Part shown: positions 46,353 through 55,335 of the stretch, piece after piece
How positions within the stretch are numbered: position 1 is the first letter of the stretch
Layout: each line of letters starts with the position of its first letter
Source: Gammaproteobacteria bacterium
GTDB taxonomy: Bacteria; Pseudomonadota; Gammaproteobacteria; Arenicellales; JAJDZL01
Assembly: GCA_022823625.1 (NCBI GenBank)
Contig: JAJEHQ010000005.1
Coordinates: 1-64,000 of the forward strand
Direction of reading: 5' to 3'
Length of the DNA: 64,000 nucleotides
Position numbers and translations under genes: made by a program
The notes under the pieces: model-generated
Databases searched by the model: none
The model's input: the letters and a program-made list of their open reading frames with translations, nothing else
Told to the model about the DNA's origin: nothing

Positions 46353-47276
46353 CTAGGTCAGTCGAGTACGGCGTAATGCTTGACTCAAACAATGAATTCC
46401 ACCACCGCCAAGTGTGAACATTGACAGGTCCAATTCTTCCACAGTAAACCCATGTGCACGCAGTTGTTGGCAAGCATCAGGTGAACCGGTCATCGCCAGA
46501 ATTCTGTCGTCTCCGAGACACATTAGGTTGACGCCTAGATTTCGGGCTTCGGAAAATTTGACATCGATTATTTCAAATCCTAGATTTTTCAACCATGCGA
46601 GCAACCAAGGTTCCATGGCATCGCAACACGCGATTAAAAGGTTTTCTGCAATTGGAACAACCAGTCCGTCCATGTGAACGAACTCTCTTGATATGGGCGC
46701 TGTCATAGCTTCCCAACCCTCTGCTCTGACGTATTCTGCAACCTGCTGCGAACCCTCTTTCTCAGACCGCTCGCCGCAATAGCCAATCAAGACCAAACCC
46801 GGTTTCAGAATGACGAAATCTCCACCTTCAAAGTGACCAGCGGTGGCAAATTTCCAGATGGGTATTTGATTGTCCTGATAGAACTTGATCACTGTAGCAT
46901 AGTCGGCGCGACGACATTTGAGCTGCATGTGACAGATGAGCGCTCCCCAAGGTGTCATCGCGGAATTGTCGCGTGCAAAAAAGTTACGATGCAGGGCTTC
47001 ATCGGCATCTAAAAAATGGCACTTGACACCATATTCCTGATACATTTGCACCATGGTCTTATGTTGCGACTGGGCTAGGTCGAAATCAAAGCTGATACCT
47101 GTCCGTGCGGCATTATCCATGGTACGCCGAATGAGGGGTCCAGCATCGAGCCATCGATAGTAAAGCGGCTGTCCAAGCAAGACATCCGTCAATGTGGTGT
47201 ATTCGTTGTCAATCCCCCAATAATCGTGGGCGAATGCTGTCGACTGCTTTAGGTCACCCACTTTTTCCCTGTACAT
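46353..47276 (-). CDS. Guanidino-group-modifying enzyme (deiminase/amidinotransferase superfamily)
   Basis: 307 residues from the ATG at 47276 (GGAGG, 7 nt spacing; an upstream in-frame start is rejected). The catalytic set is complete: acidic residues in HFEGGDF, His in FVHMDG, and the nucleophilic Cys in GGGGIHCLSQALRR near the C-terminus. The family includes arginine and agmatine deiminases, dimethylarginine hydrolase (DDAH) and amidinotransferases; GGIHCLSQ is closest to the hydrolases. Substrate unknown; methylated arginines would fit the neighbouring demethylation genes, but that is speculation. Confidence 0.82.
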   Translation of the reverse strand: MYREKVGDLKQSTAFAHDYWGIDNEYTTLTDVLLGQPLYYRWLDAGPLIRRTMDNAARTGISFDFDLAQSQHKTMVQMYQEYGVKCHFLDADEALHRNFFARDNSAMTPWGALICHMQLKCRRADYATVIKFYQDNQIPIWKFATAGHFEGGDFVILKPGLVLIGYCGERSEKEGSQQVAEYVRAEGWEAMTAPISREFVHMDGLVVPIAENLLIACCDAMEPWLLAWLKNLGFEIIDVKFSEARNLGVNLMCLGDDRILAMTGSPDACQQLRAHGFTVEELDLSMFTLGGGGIHCLSQALRRTRLT

Positions 47277-47591
47277 CAATATTCCTCCATACTTCACGCG
47301 AGAATTTCAAGTCACCTGCTTCAGGATTAATGAATCACTGAATGGATTCAGATAATCAAACATCGAATGATAGTTAATATTTTTTGTACTGTGGGATTGG
47401 TTTTAATTCGCCGAGTAGTCGGGGCATTACCGCGCCTCGACCCTCACAGAACCGGAGGTGCCCAATTGATTCATCCGGGAAATTTGCGATCAATTGATGA
47501 AAGCCTGTCCGAAATTAGGAGTAAAGCTGCGTAAATTGGAGTTCGTTAAAGAATTTTGGCAGATCGCGCCGATTGACTTGCACATGAAATT
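47277..47591. other. Intergenic region between the deiminase-like and CaiB genes
   Basis: About 315 nt. It contains the group II intron remnant listed separately and an 8-bp inverted repeat CAATTGAT/ATCAATTG (47463-47496, 18-nt spacer). No gene was found. The remnant is GC-richer than its flanks. Confidence 0.5.
47410..47485 (-). mobile_element. Degenerate group II intron 3' end (domains V and VI)
   Basis: On the minus strand, CCCGGATG (about 47475-47482) and CACCTCCGGTTCTGTGAGGG (about 47442-47461) match the two strands and tail of a bacterial group II intron domain V. They are followed by a domain VI-like hairpin around GCGCGGTAATGCCCCGA and the branch/3'-end-like CTACTCGGC (47410-47418). 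The catalytic AGC triad at the 5' side of domain V has become TTC, and no reverse transcriptase or upstream domains are present, so it cannot splice. Recognised from memory of group II intron sequences. Confidence 0.6.
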
Positions 47592-48806
47592 TCAAGTATT
47601 GATCTTTGCAACGCTGTCTGAAATCTCCTGCAATATTTCCTGTTCGTGTTCATTAAGCGCAGGCGGTGACAAACGAATCGGTAAATCGCGATCCGACAGC
47701 TGCACCGGATGTGAAAATGTTTTTGTAATTGTTTTTCCAGGCAGTTCAAGCGGTTGTACCCAACCGTGGCTGCGTACCTGTGGATCTTCAAGCACTTCAC
47801 CATACCGATTAATTGGTGCAGTCGGTACACCTGCTTCTAGAAACCGCTCATACCAACGATCAGCTGTATCACCGGCAAATTCAGATTCCAGAATTTCTGT
47901 CAATTCACTTTGATTTTTTGTACGCAATTCAGTACTGGCAAATCTCGGGTCACCAACCAGATCAGGTCGGTTAACAACATCACAAACGATTTCGAACAGA
48001 TTCTGATTGCCTGCTGCCAGCACAAAATGTCCATCGGAAGCCTTGAATGCCTGATATGGAGCATTTCTAGGGTGCCGCGATCCCAAACGTATGGGATTGA
48101 TGCCGGTACCGAAGTATTCGCTGACTTGCAAGGCGGCAATTCCAAGACTGCAACCCAGCATGGACGCGTCAATATGAACTCCTTTGCCTGTGGTCTTGCG
48201 TTCAAATAATGCGGATGAAATGTGGAACGCCGCATACAATCCGGTCGCGAAATCACTCAAAGGCACACCGCATTTGATCGGCGGTTCACCTTCTTCACCA
48301 GTAACGCTCATGATGCCCGACATGGCTTGCATGGTAACATCGAAAGCGCCTTGCCGGGCTCGCGGGCCAGTTTGCCCAAATGCGGATATTGAGCAGTAAA
48401 TTAGCGATGGATTAATCTCGGAAACGGTATCGTAGTCAAGTCCCAATCGCCGCATTACTCCGGGCCGATTATTCTCCAGCAAGACATCGGCGCTTTTGAC
48501 TAGCTGACGAGCTGTGTTGCGGTCATCGCTGGACTTCAAATCCAGCGCGATGGAGCGCTTGTTTTTGTTTACGGATGCAAAGTTCCCGCTGAAGCCGTTC
48601 ACTATGGGTGGCCATTGCCGCATGGCATCTCCGCCGGGAGGTTCAATTTTTATGACATCAGCGCCAAGGTCACCGAGCAACATGGCGCAAAATGGACCTG
48701 CTGCAATTTGGCAGATTTCAATGACTCGCACCCCGGAAAGCGAAAGTTCGACTCCCTGGGAGGAAAAAGCGCGGTTACCGAGCCTATTGGAATTTGGGGA
48801 CTTCAT
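47592..48806 (-). CDS. CaiB/BaiF family CoA-transferase
   Basis: 404 residues from the ATG at 48806; an in-frame TTG at 48821 would sit inside the U-tract of an upstream terminator. Class III CoA-transferase motifs: GVRVIEICQIAAGPFCAMLLGDLGADVIKIEPPGGD region, NKRSIALDLKS, and the catalytic Asp in GAFDVTMQAMSG. Moves CoA between carboxylic acids. The acid is not predictable; a TRAP transporter for an acid substrate is encoded just upstream. Confidence 0.88.
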   Translation of the reverse strand: MKSPNSNRLGNRAFSSQGVELSLSGVRVIEICQIAAGPFCAMLLGDLGADVIKIEPPGGDAMRQWPPIVNGFSGNFASVNKNKRSIALDLKSSDDRNTARQLVKSADVLLENNRPGVMRRLGLDYDTVSEINPSLIYCSISAFGQTGPRARQGAFDVTMQAMSGIMSVTGEEGEPPIKCGVPLSDFATGLYAAFHISSALFERKTTGKGVHIDASMLGCSLGIAALQVSEYFGTGINPIRLGSRHPRNAPYQAFKASDGHFVLAAGNQNLFEIVCDVVNRPDLVGDPRFASTELRTKNQSELTEILESEFAGDTADRWYERFLEAGVPTAPINRYGEVLEDPQVRSHGWVQPLELPGKTITKTFSHPVQLSDRDLPIRLSPPALNEHEQEILQEISDSVAKINT

Positions 48807-48820
48807 AGACTCATTTGACA

Positions 48821-48861
48821 AAAATAATAAAACCCGGCACGGCCCATAAAACCGTGCCGGG
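48821..48861 (-). terminator. Strong intrinsic terminator after the TRAP dctP gene
   Basis: CCCGGCACGG (48833-48842) and CCGTGCCGGG (48852-48861) form a perfect 10-bp GC-rich stem. It is followed on the minus strand by TTTTATTATTTTT. It begins 16 nt after the dctP stop and ends about 15 nt before the CaiB start, so it separates or attenuates caiB expression. Confidence 0.9.
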
Positions 48862-48877
48862 ATATTTAGTCATTCGA

Positions 48878-49978
48878 CTATGAGGGGAATGAATAAGGCA
48901 ACTTGCGTGCGCGGATGAATTCCCCTTCCGTAGTATCTGTATACGGAATTTGTTCGGAGCGGAACTTTGACATGCTGGCAAAGATTTTCGCACTCCACGG
49001 ATCATTGGCAACCTGATCAGCGATGATTTCACCTGCCGCATTACCAATTGCGATAAGCGCATCATCGGGTATGACTTTAACAATGACGCCTTCCTCATTG
49101 ATCAATTTTTGAAGAATTGCGCCAGAGTAAGCAACTGGTTCCGAAAGCGCGAAATGATTCGCAGAATTCGCACACTGAGTGACGATCGCCTTAAGGTCGT
49201 TAGGCAAAGTATCCCACGCCGCTGGATTGATGAACAGGTCAAGCGAAGTTGCCGCTTCGTGGAATCCCGGAGTGTAGTAATACTTTCCGTGACGCCAGAA
49301 TCCCATGGTAGCCTCACCATAGGGGCTGTTCCATTCCACCCAGTCCACAGTTCCAGAGGCAAATGCCTGCGCAACTTCGGATCCAGGCAAATTGATCACT
49401 GTTGCGCCAATTGCTGCCATAGACGCACCACCGATTCCGGGCATGCGCATTTTCAGCCCTTTGAAATCCTCAAGTGAATTGACTTCCTTTCTCGAATAGC
49501 CGGGATGCTGCACACCGGTATTACCACAGATAAGGAACCGACAGCCAAGCGCGTCCTGATAGAACTCGTCACAGAGTTGTGCACCACCGCCGAACTGAAT
49601 CCAAGCATTGTATTCCTGTGCAGTCAGCCCGAATGGAAAGTTGCTCACCAATTGCGAGGCAATCGCTTTACCCTTCCAGTAGTATGGGGCACCGTGCCCC
49701 ATTTCAACCGTTCCTGCACTGACGGCATCAATTGATTCAAATGCCGGGACGACTTCACCGGATGCAAATAACTTAATTTCGAGACGGCCATCTGAACATG
49801 CGGTTACTTGATCCGCAAAATACTGGGCTGTTGTCCCGAGTCCTGGCAAATTCTTCGGCCAGGTAGTAATTAATCGCCACTGTATGCGATCTTGGGAAAT
49901 TGCTGGAGCGGCAATTGCTGCAGATGCTACACCCGCTGCTGCTGCTCCTGATGTCTTGATGAAATCTCTTCTCTTCAT
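48878..49978 (-). CDS. dctP: TRAP transporter substrate-binding protein (DctP), Tat-type signal
   Basis: 366 residues from the ATG at 49978, with AAGGAG 8 nt upstream. Twin-arginine signal MKRRDFIKTSG then an Ala-rich h-region ending near APAISQ, so it is exported folded. The mature part opens with WRLITTWPKNLPGLGT and contains GEVVPAFESIDAVSAGTVEMGHGAPYYW region and PGIGG, typical of the DctP subgroup for 2-oxo acids, lactate and mannitol-type ligands. It is separated from its membrane subunits by about 440 nt. Confidence 0.9.
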   Translation of the reverse strand: MKRRDFIKTSGAAAAGVASAAIAAPAISQDRIQWRLITTWPKNLPGLGTTAQYFADQVTACSDGRLEIKLFASGEVVPAFESIDAVSAGTVEMGHGAPYYWKGKAIASQLVSNFPFGLTAQEYNAWIQFGGGAQLCDEFYQDALGCRFLICGNTGVQHPGYSRKEVNSLEDFKGLKMRMPGIGGASMAAIGATVINLPGSEVAQAFASGTVDWVEWNSPYGEATMGFWRHGKYYYTPGFHEAATSLDLFINPAAWDTLPNDLKAIVTQCANSANHFALSEPVAYSGAILQKLINEEGVIVKVIPDDALIAIGNAAGEIIADQVANDPWSAKIFASMSKFRSEQIPYTDTTEGEFIRARKLPYSFPS

Positions 49979-50415
49979 TATTTCATACTCCTTTTTTTGA
50001 GTTAAAAATTCATTTGTCAGACCACAACGGTACATAAGTTACAGATGTGATTATCTTGTGTGGTTCTTGTAGTCTTTCAATCGTATCTTATATATTTCAA
50101 ATATGCAAGGATAAATGTTGCCAGTGAGAACTGTGTCTAAGACGTTCTATAACGTCGGAGGTTCAAATCCAAAACTGACAATATAAAAGGATTTGCTAAA
50201 GAACTGCACCAAAGCACCATGATCGCAAATACTTGGGCAAACATTTCAAGTCTCACGTTCTTTGGCACTTGATTTGATCAAAGAGAAATAATGTATTCAA
50301 CACCTGGCTAACGATGATACAGAAAGTAAGAATGAGCTTTGATCAACTGAAGGAGTTGGCGTTGCTGCCCATAGAACATTTCAGAATTTTGCCGGCAAGC
50401 GAATGCCTGATTGAA
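49979..50415. other. Intergenic region inside the TRAP locus, with a tRNA-like relic
   Basis: About 440 nt without a gene. At 50118-50181, TTGCCAGT and ACTGACAA can pair 7 of 8. They enclose a perfect GACGTT/AACGTC stem and GTCGGAGGTTCAAATCC, which resembles a tRNA anticodon arm and T arm. The D arm and T-stem partner are missing, so it is at most a decayed tRNA. The dctP promoter is expected here but was not located. Confidence 0.35.
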
Positions 50416-51798
50416 TTAACCAAATAACTGTTTTGGCAACCACGTCGCCAACTGTGGAAAATAAGCAAGAATACAAAGTGCAATCAGTTGCAGTACGACA
50501 AAAGGAACGACGCCGCGATAAATGTCACCAGTCTTAATCCGTTTAGGCGCAACACCCCGTATATAAAACAGTGCCCAGCCAAATGGTGGTGTCATAAAGC
50601 TGGTCTGAAGATTCAAGCCGATCATGATACCAAGCCAAACCGGATTGATATCAGTCTTGAGAAGCGCCGGTGCAATGATCGGTACTACGATAAATACAAT
50701 TTCGATAAACTCGAGGATAAAGCCCAAAAGAAAAATCAGAATCATCACGAAAATCAAAGCCGTAATCGTACCGCCCGGCAATGAAAGAAGAAAATTCTCA
50801 ACAACTTCGTCACCACCCAACCCGCGAAATGTCAGAGAAAACAATGATGCACCAATCAATATGCCAAATACCATGCACGAAATTCGGGTTGTTGAGCGAA
50901 CCACCTCCCCTAGAATTTTCCAGTTTAGCATCCTGCGAATTGCCGCTAACAGCATTGCACCGACCGCACCGAATGAAGCGGCTTCAGTGGGTGTCGCCAG
51001 TCCACCTAGAATCGAACCGAGAACAGCAAGAATAAGAAACAGTGGTGGAATAAGGACTTTGATGATCTGAGCGGTGAAGTGACTTCGGTCCATGCTCGAG
51101 TCATAGTAAGCGGGGGACGCCTCCGGACGAATAAATGCAACGGTAACTTGCCAGCAAAAATACAACGCCACAAGAAGTAGACCCGGTAGGACGGCACCGG
51201 CAAACAAATCAATTACGGAGAATGGTTCAAACAGGAAGTTACCGATAGAAAGCTGCGCTTCGCTGTACATTCCTGCCAGCACGTCACCAAGCAACACCAA
51301 GACCACGGATGGCGGAATGATCTGTCCGAGCGTTCCAGCCGCACAAATCGTTCCGCACGCGAGTTTGGGGTCATATTTTGCACGCAGCATCGTTGGCAGG
51401 CTAAGCAATCCCATGGTCACCACTGTTGCGCCCACGATGCCGGTTGTGGCGGCAAGCAGCATACCGACAAAAGTGACTGAAATACCTAGTCCACCCCGCA
51501 ACTGTCCAAAACACTGCCCCATTGTCGTCAGAAGATCTTCGGCGATTTTGGATTTCTCGAGCATTACCCCCATGAATACAAATAACGGGACTGCAACCAG
51601 TAGCTCGTTGGTCATCACTCCGAAAAATCGCGAAGGAAGGGCGTTGAAAAACAGCATGTCAAAGACGCCCATAGACTGCCCGATCAAGGCAAACACCACA
51701 CCAACACCCGCAAGAGTAAATGCGACCTGATACCCAACCAGCATTGCTCCGCAGATCGTTGCGAGCATTGCCATGGCAAGAATCTGACCGCTATCCAC
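50416..51798 (-). CDS. dctM: TRAP transporter large permease (DctM)
   Basis: 460 residues with about 12 membrane segments. Family phrases: FMGVMLEKSKIAEDLL, LGQIIPPSVVLVLLGDV, and NLQTSFMTPPFGWALFYIRGV near the C-terminus. It forms the transport pathway driven by sodium. Overlaps dctQ by 8 nt. Confidence 0.95.
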   Translation of the reverse strand: MDSGQILAMAMLATICGAMLVGYQVAFTLAGVGVVFALIGQSMGVFDMLFFNALPSRFFGVMTNELLVAVPLFVFMGVMLEKSKIAEDLLTTMGQCFGQLRGGLGISVTFVGMLLAATTGIVGATVVTMGLLSLPTMLRAKYDPKLACGTICAAGTLGQIIPPSVVLVLLGDVLAGMYSEAQLSIGNFLFEPFSVIDLFAGAVLPGLLLVALYFCWQVTVAFIRPEASPAYYDSSMDRSHFTAQIIKVLIPPLFLILAVLGSILGGLATPTEAASFGAVGAMLLAAIRRMLNWKILGEVVRSTTRISCMVFGILIGASLFSLTFRGLGGDEVVENFLLSLPGGTITALIFVMILIFLLGFILEFIEIVFIVVPIIAPALLKTDINPVWLGIMIGLNLQTSFMTPPFGWALFYIRGVAPKRIKTGDIYRGVVPFVVLQLIALCILAYFPQLATWLPKQLFG

Positions 51799-52357
51799 CC
51801 TGTGCTCCTTCGAAATCCTCCCCAGATTCCTCTTCGTATTCGCCAGTCACCAATGCTGTAGAACTTCGAATAATGATCGCTATAGCCTGCAGAAACAACA
51901 GAATGAAAAACGCGAGCATGGTTGTTTTAAACAGGTACAGTCCTGGCAATCCGCCGGCCTCCTGAGAAACTTCCAGCCGTGACCAGGACAGCAAGACGTA
52001 TGGAATCGTATACTTAGCGACAACATACAGGGAGGGCATCAACAGTAGAATGGTTCCGAACAAGTCCACCAGAGCCCTATATCGAACGCTGGCGCTACGG
52101 TAAAAAATGTCAACTCGAACGTGCCCGCCCGCCATCAGTGTGTAAGCCATGGCCAGCATGATGATGGCGCCATGCATCCACACGTATGTCTCTTGGAACC
52201 AAACCCAGCCTAAACTGAATCCATATCGTAAAGTGGCAACCGTAAAAGTAATAATTGCCATTGATAATGCCAGCCAGGCGACCGCATGTCCGACTTTTTT
52301 GTTGATGGTATCGATGAAATCAGCGATACGAACAAAAAAGGGTATTACAGAAGACAT
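51791..52357 (-). CDS. dctQ: TRAP transporter small permease (DctQ)
   Basis: 188 residues from the ATG at 52357 (the frame continues to a TTG at 52405). Four membrane helices; the DctQ phrase WLALSMAIITFTVATLRYGFSLGWVWFQE is seen in parts, followed by an acidic C-terminus. It is the partner of DctM, overlapping it by 8 nt. Confidence 0.88.
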   Translation of the reverse strand: MSSVIPFFVRIADFIDTINKKVGHAVAWLALSMAIITFTVATLRYGFSLGWVWFQETYVWMHGAIIMLAMAYTLMAGGHVRVDIFYRSASVRYRALVDLFGTILLLMPSLYVVAKYTIPYVLLSWSRLEVSQEAGGLPGLYLFKTTMLAFFILLFLQAIAIIIRSSTALVTGEYEEESGEDFEGAQGG

Positions 52358-52426
52358 CGATACTAGCTTGGAGTTTAAACTGGTCGGCGGAAGATAATCG
52401 ACCAATCAACAATAATTTGATTTCAA

Positions 52427-53536
52427 TTAGTTGACCGCCTTAAGCGGCACCTTAGTCTCGTGGCGTTGCTCAATGGCTTGTAACTCCGCTTGCTGTGCGC
52501 GTGAAAACAACTGCCGAATCCTGCGCAAGGCTTTATCAGGCTTCAGGAACACTTCCATATATTCATCATCATCAAAATCAAACATTTCCTGTTGCTTTTC
52601 CAGTGCCCACAAATCCTGTGCGACCACCTCAGGAAACATTTGCGCGACCCGACTTGCAGCTGAAATATTCGGGTCTCCTTTCGACTTGTGATCAGCTTTG
52701 CAATTCACGCACCAGCGCCATATATGGTGCTTGTCGTCGATTGGTGTGTGCGTATGAAACAGCGTATACCCGCGAATGATGTCATCCTGATCCAATTGAC
52801 CAGGAGGGGCCACGCGCATTTCAACCCGTGTCAGACCAGGACTAACCATGCAGTGGGAGTGATCTCGATCCACGGTGTCATACACGAACCAATCCTGCAA
52901 GAATGGAGGCTGTGTGTAACTCTCTGCGATCCGAACGGTTTTAACGAATTTATTGCCGTTCTCTTCACCCTCAACAAGCTTTATTGGGATTCTGCTGTTG
53001 TCAATATCTCCAATGTTTCCATCGTGCAATGGATAAAAGTGTGAAATATCCATCAAATTTTCAATCAACAGCAAATAGTTAGCCTTGACTTCCATAGGTT
53101 CTGAATGGATGGATTCCCAAAGTTCAGATGAAATTTCAGGCGTCTCAGGGGGGCTGACTTCTTCGGCTTTTTCCGGGTCACCAGGCCAGATCCAGACCAA
53201 ACCATGCTTTTCGATAATTGGGAACGGTTTTAGTTGCAGTTTAGAAGGAATGTTTCCATCAGGGTGAGATGGAACCGCGACACATTGACCGGTGGAATTG
53301 TAACAAAGCCCGTGATAAGCACACTCGAGCGTACCATCGGACATAATTCGGCCTTCTGACAATGGCATGCGTTTGTGCATACATCGATTGTCAAATGCAA
53401 CGACCTCTCCATCGCTGGTTCGCCAGGTAACAATCGGCTTTTCGCAAATTTTATGCCCTTTCAGCTGATTCGTTTTGAACTCATCAGAGAAACCAGCCAC
53501 ATACCAGGAATTAGTGATGTAGTGATAAGGAATCAT
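52427..53536 (-). CDS. Rieske non-heme iron oxygenase, vanillate O-demethylase (VanA)-like
   Basis: 369 residues. Rieske ligands Cys52-x-His54 and Cys72-x2-His75 (RCMHKRMPLSEG, ECAYHGLCYN). Mononuclear iron site Asp163/His166/His171 in ENLMDISHFYPLH. VanA-like enzymes oxidatively remove O- or N-methyl groups, or hydroxylate, taking electrons from a VanB reductase. A VanB-like gene lies just to the right on the opposite strand. SD GGAG before the ATG. The downstream TRAP genes on the same strand suggest substrate import is coupled. Substrate unknown. Confidence 0.88.
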   Translation of the reverse strand: MIPYHYITNSWYVAGFSDEFKTNQLKGHKICEKPIVTWRTSDGEVVAFDNRCMHKRMPLSEGRIMSDGTLECAYHGLCYNSTGQCVAVPSHPDGNIPSKLQLKPFPIIEKHGLVWIWPGDPEKAEEVSPPETPEISSELWESIHSEPMEVKANYLLLIENLMDISHFYPLHDGNIGDIDNSRIPIKLVEGEENGNKFVKTVRIAESYTQPPFLQDWFVYDTVDRDHSHCMVSPGLTRVEMRVAPPGQLDQDDIIRGYTLFHTHTPIDDKHHIWRWCVNCKADHKSKGDPNISAASRVAQMFPEVVAQDLWALEKQQEMFDFDDDEYMEVFLKPDKALRRIRQLFSRAQQAELQAIEQRHETKVPLKAVN

Positions 53537-53744
53537 AGTAGTGCTCCCGTTCGGGGTTGAAGCGCAAGATCTGCGCTAATCGCAACTTCAAATATATTTA
53601 TACAATATATTTTTACATATTCCGCATGTTGTCGCCCAAACACTTTCCCATAGATCGATATGTTGGAGCGAGAACAATCATGAAATTAGCCAAGGAATTT
53701 CGAGTGAAATTTCAGCTGAACGTGTACCAACCATCAACAGAATC

Positions 53745-54305
53745 ATGGCCAGAGTAAGAGATATTGAAATTGAAGAAGTTGCAGACGACCTAAAGGGAAT
53801 TTACAGGAGATTTGGCGCTGAATACGGACCATTCCTCAATCAGGTTAAGGTTTTTGCACATAGACCGCCAGCGTTGCGTCATATCATGGGTATGCTGCTC
53901 GAACTCAAAGAAGAGAGCGTTTTACCGATACGATATCTGGAAATCGCACTAGTAGTCGTCTCAAAAATGAATGAATGCCAATACTGCGTGAGTCATCACA
54001 CTCCTCGACTGGTTAGTACAGGACTCTCGTCTGAAACAGCAGAAAATATTTTGCAGACTGACTGTCCCGGACTGAACGAAATTGACCGACTTGTAAGAGA
54101 TTATTCGATTCAAGTTACAGAAAATGCCGGACGCATACCAAATAAAATGTATGAATCACTGCGGGAGCATTTCACTGAGAGTCAGGTTGTGGAACTGACG
54201 CTACGCATCGCTCTGTGTGGATTCTTTAACCGTTTCAACGACGCACTCCAGATTGAGACTGAAGACGAAGCCATTCGTTTGATGGTGTCAGCCGACCAAA
54301 ATTGA
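53745..54305 (+). CDS. AhpD/carboxymuconolactone decarboxylase-like protein
   Basis: 186-residue all-helical protein with the AhpD-type CxxC in NECQYCVSHHT and upstream ALRHIMGMLLELK. This motif can act as a peroxidase or disulfide reductase. The protein stands between the VanA-like and VanB-like genes, as small CMD-family proteins often do in oxygenase clusters. Divergent from the Rieske gene (about 210 nt apart). Confidence 0.8.
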   Translation: MARVRDIEIEEVADDLKGIYRRFGAEYGPFLNQVKVFAHRPPALRHIMGMLLELKEESVLPIRYLEIALVVVSKMNECQYCVSHHTPRLVSTGLSSETAENILQTDCPGLNEIDRLVRDYSIQVTENAGRIPNKMYESLREHFTESQVVELTLRIALCGFFNRFNDALQIETEDEAIRLMVSADQN

Positions 54306-54363
54306 CGACATTCAAGGCGAGTTTCCAAGTTGACTCACCAAATTTCAGTTTAGAGGCAATATT

Positions 54364-55335
54364 TTGCCGTTGAACAAGCTTCAAGTTCGTGTTCAGCAAA
54401 TTCGATACGAAGCGGTTGACATAGTCAGTTTATTGCTTGTTGATCCAAGCGGCGCTGAATTGCCCGATTATGCGGCTGGCGCTCATATTGACGTTCATCT
54501 GCCTAATGGTTTAATTCGCCAATTTTCGCTTTGCGGTTCTCCCACAGACAAGCACAGCTATCTTTTTGGAATCTTGAAGGAAGACCCCGGGACGGGTGGT
54601 TCAAAGTTTATTCACGAAAATATTCACGTAGGCGACCTGCTTGAAATTTCGGAACCCAAAAACTTGTTCAAGCTAAGTTCTCGTGCCGAGCGACACCTGC
54701 TAATTGGCGGTGGAATTGGAATTACGCCAATATTGTCCATGAGTTATGTGCTTGAACAGCAAAAGGCTGAATACATACTCCATTACTGCAGCAGATCACC
54801 AGAAAAAACCGCATTTCGAGAAGAACTGGTTGATGTTGTCCAGCATGGTCAATTGTGTTTTCACTTTGATGGCGGAAATCCAGAGAACGGGTTGGACATC
54901 AAGACTGAATTACGCGATTATGTCAATGGTACGCATCTATATTGTTGTGGACCGGAAGGCATGATGAATGCCGTCAGAGATTTTTCCAGTCACTGGCCGG
55001 TCGGCACCGTACACTTTGAATATTTCACACAGGATGCGCTTCCAACGAATGAATTTGATGAAACTGCAGAGGATTCTGAGTTTCAAATCAGGCTGGCTAG
55101 TGACGGTCAGGTGTTCACAGTGCCAGCGCACAAATCCATTGTCGATGTCCTAAGGGAAAACGGAATTTTCATTGAAACTTCATGCGAAGACGGATTTTGC
55201 GGCACCTGCCTCACTCGGTACCTGGAAGGACAACCGGACCATCGAGATGAGGTGCTTGACGATGAAGACCACGAGGAATATGTACTCATCTGCTGCGCCC
55301 GCTCAAAGTCTCCAGAATTAGTCCTCGACCTTTGA
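54364..55335 (+). CDS. VanB-like oxidoreductase (PDR family: FMN/NAD reductase with C-terminal 2Fe-2S)
   Basis: 323 residues; TTG start at 54364 with GAGG about 8 nt upstream. Order: flavin-binding barrel (RQFSLCGSP), NAD domain (LLIGGGIGITPILSM), and plant-type 2Fe-2S ferredoxin with CEDGFCGTC and a final Cys in VLICCARS. It passes electrons from NAD(P)H to a Rieske oxygenase, most likely the adjacent divergent one. 58 nt after the AhpD-like gene. Confidence 0.9.
   Translation: MPLNKLQVRVQQIRYEAVDIVSLLLVDPSGAELPDYAAGAHIDVHLPNGLIRQFSLCGSPTDKHSYLFGILKEDPGTGGSKFIHENIHVGDLLEISEPKNLFKLSSRAERHLLIGGGIGITPILSMSYVLEQQKAEYILHYCSRSPEKTAFREELVDVVQHGQLCFHFDGGNPENGLDIKTELRDYVNGTHLYCCGPEGMMNAVRDFSSHWPVGTVHFEYFTQDALPTNEFDETAEDSEFQIRLASDGQVFTVPAHKSIVDVLRENGIFIETSCEDGFCGTCLTRYLEGQPDHRDEVLDDEDHEEYVLICCARSKSPELVLDL

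Noticed and set aside
47494..47913. 139-codon plus-strand frame
   Set aside because: Runs antisense through caiB; residues do not resemble a protein family.
50118..50181. Functional tRNA
   Set aside because: No D arm, T-stem unpaired, only about 64 nt; kept only as a possible relic.
53557..53757. 66-codon frame upstream of the AhpD-like gene
   Set aside because: No SD; overlaps the expected divergent promoter region and the start of the AhpD-like gene.
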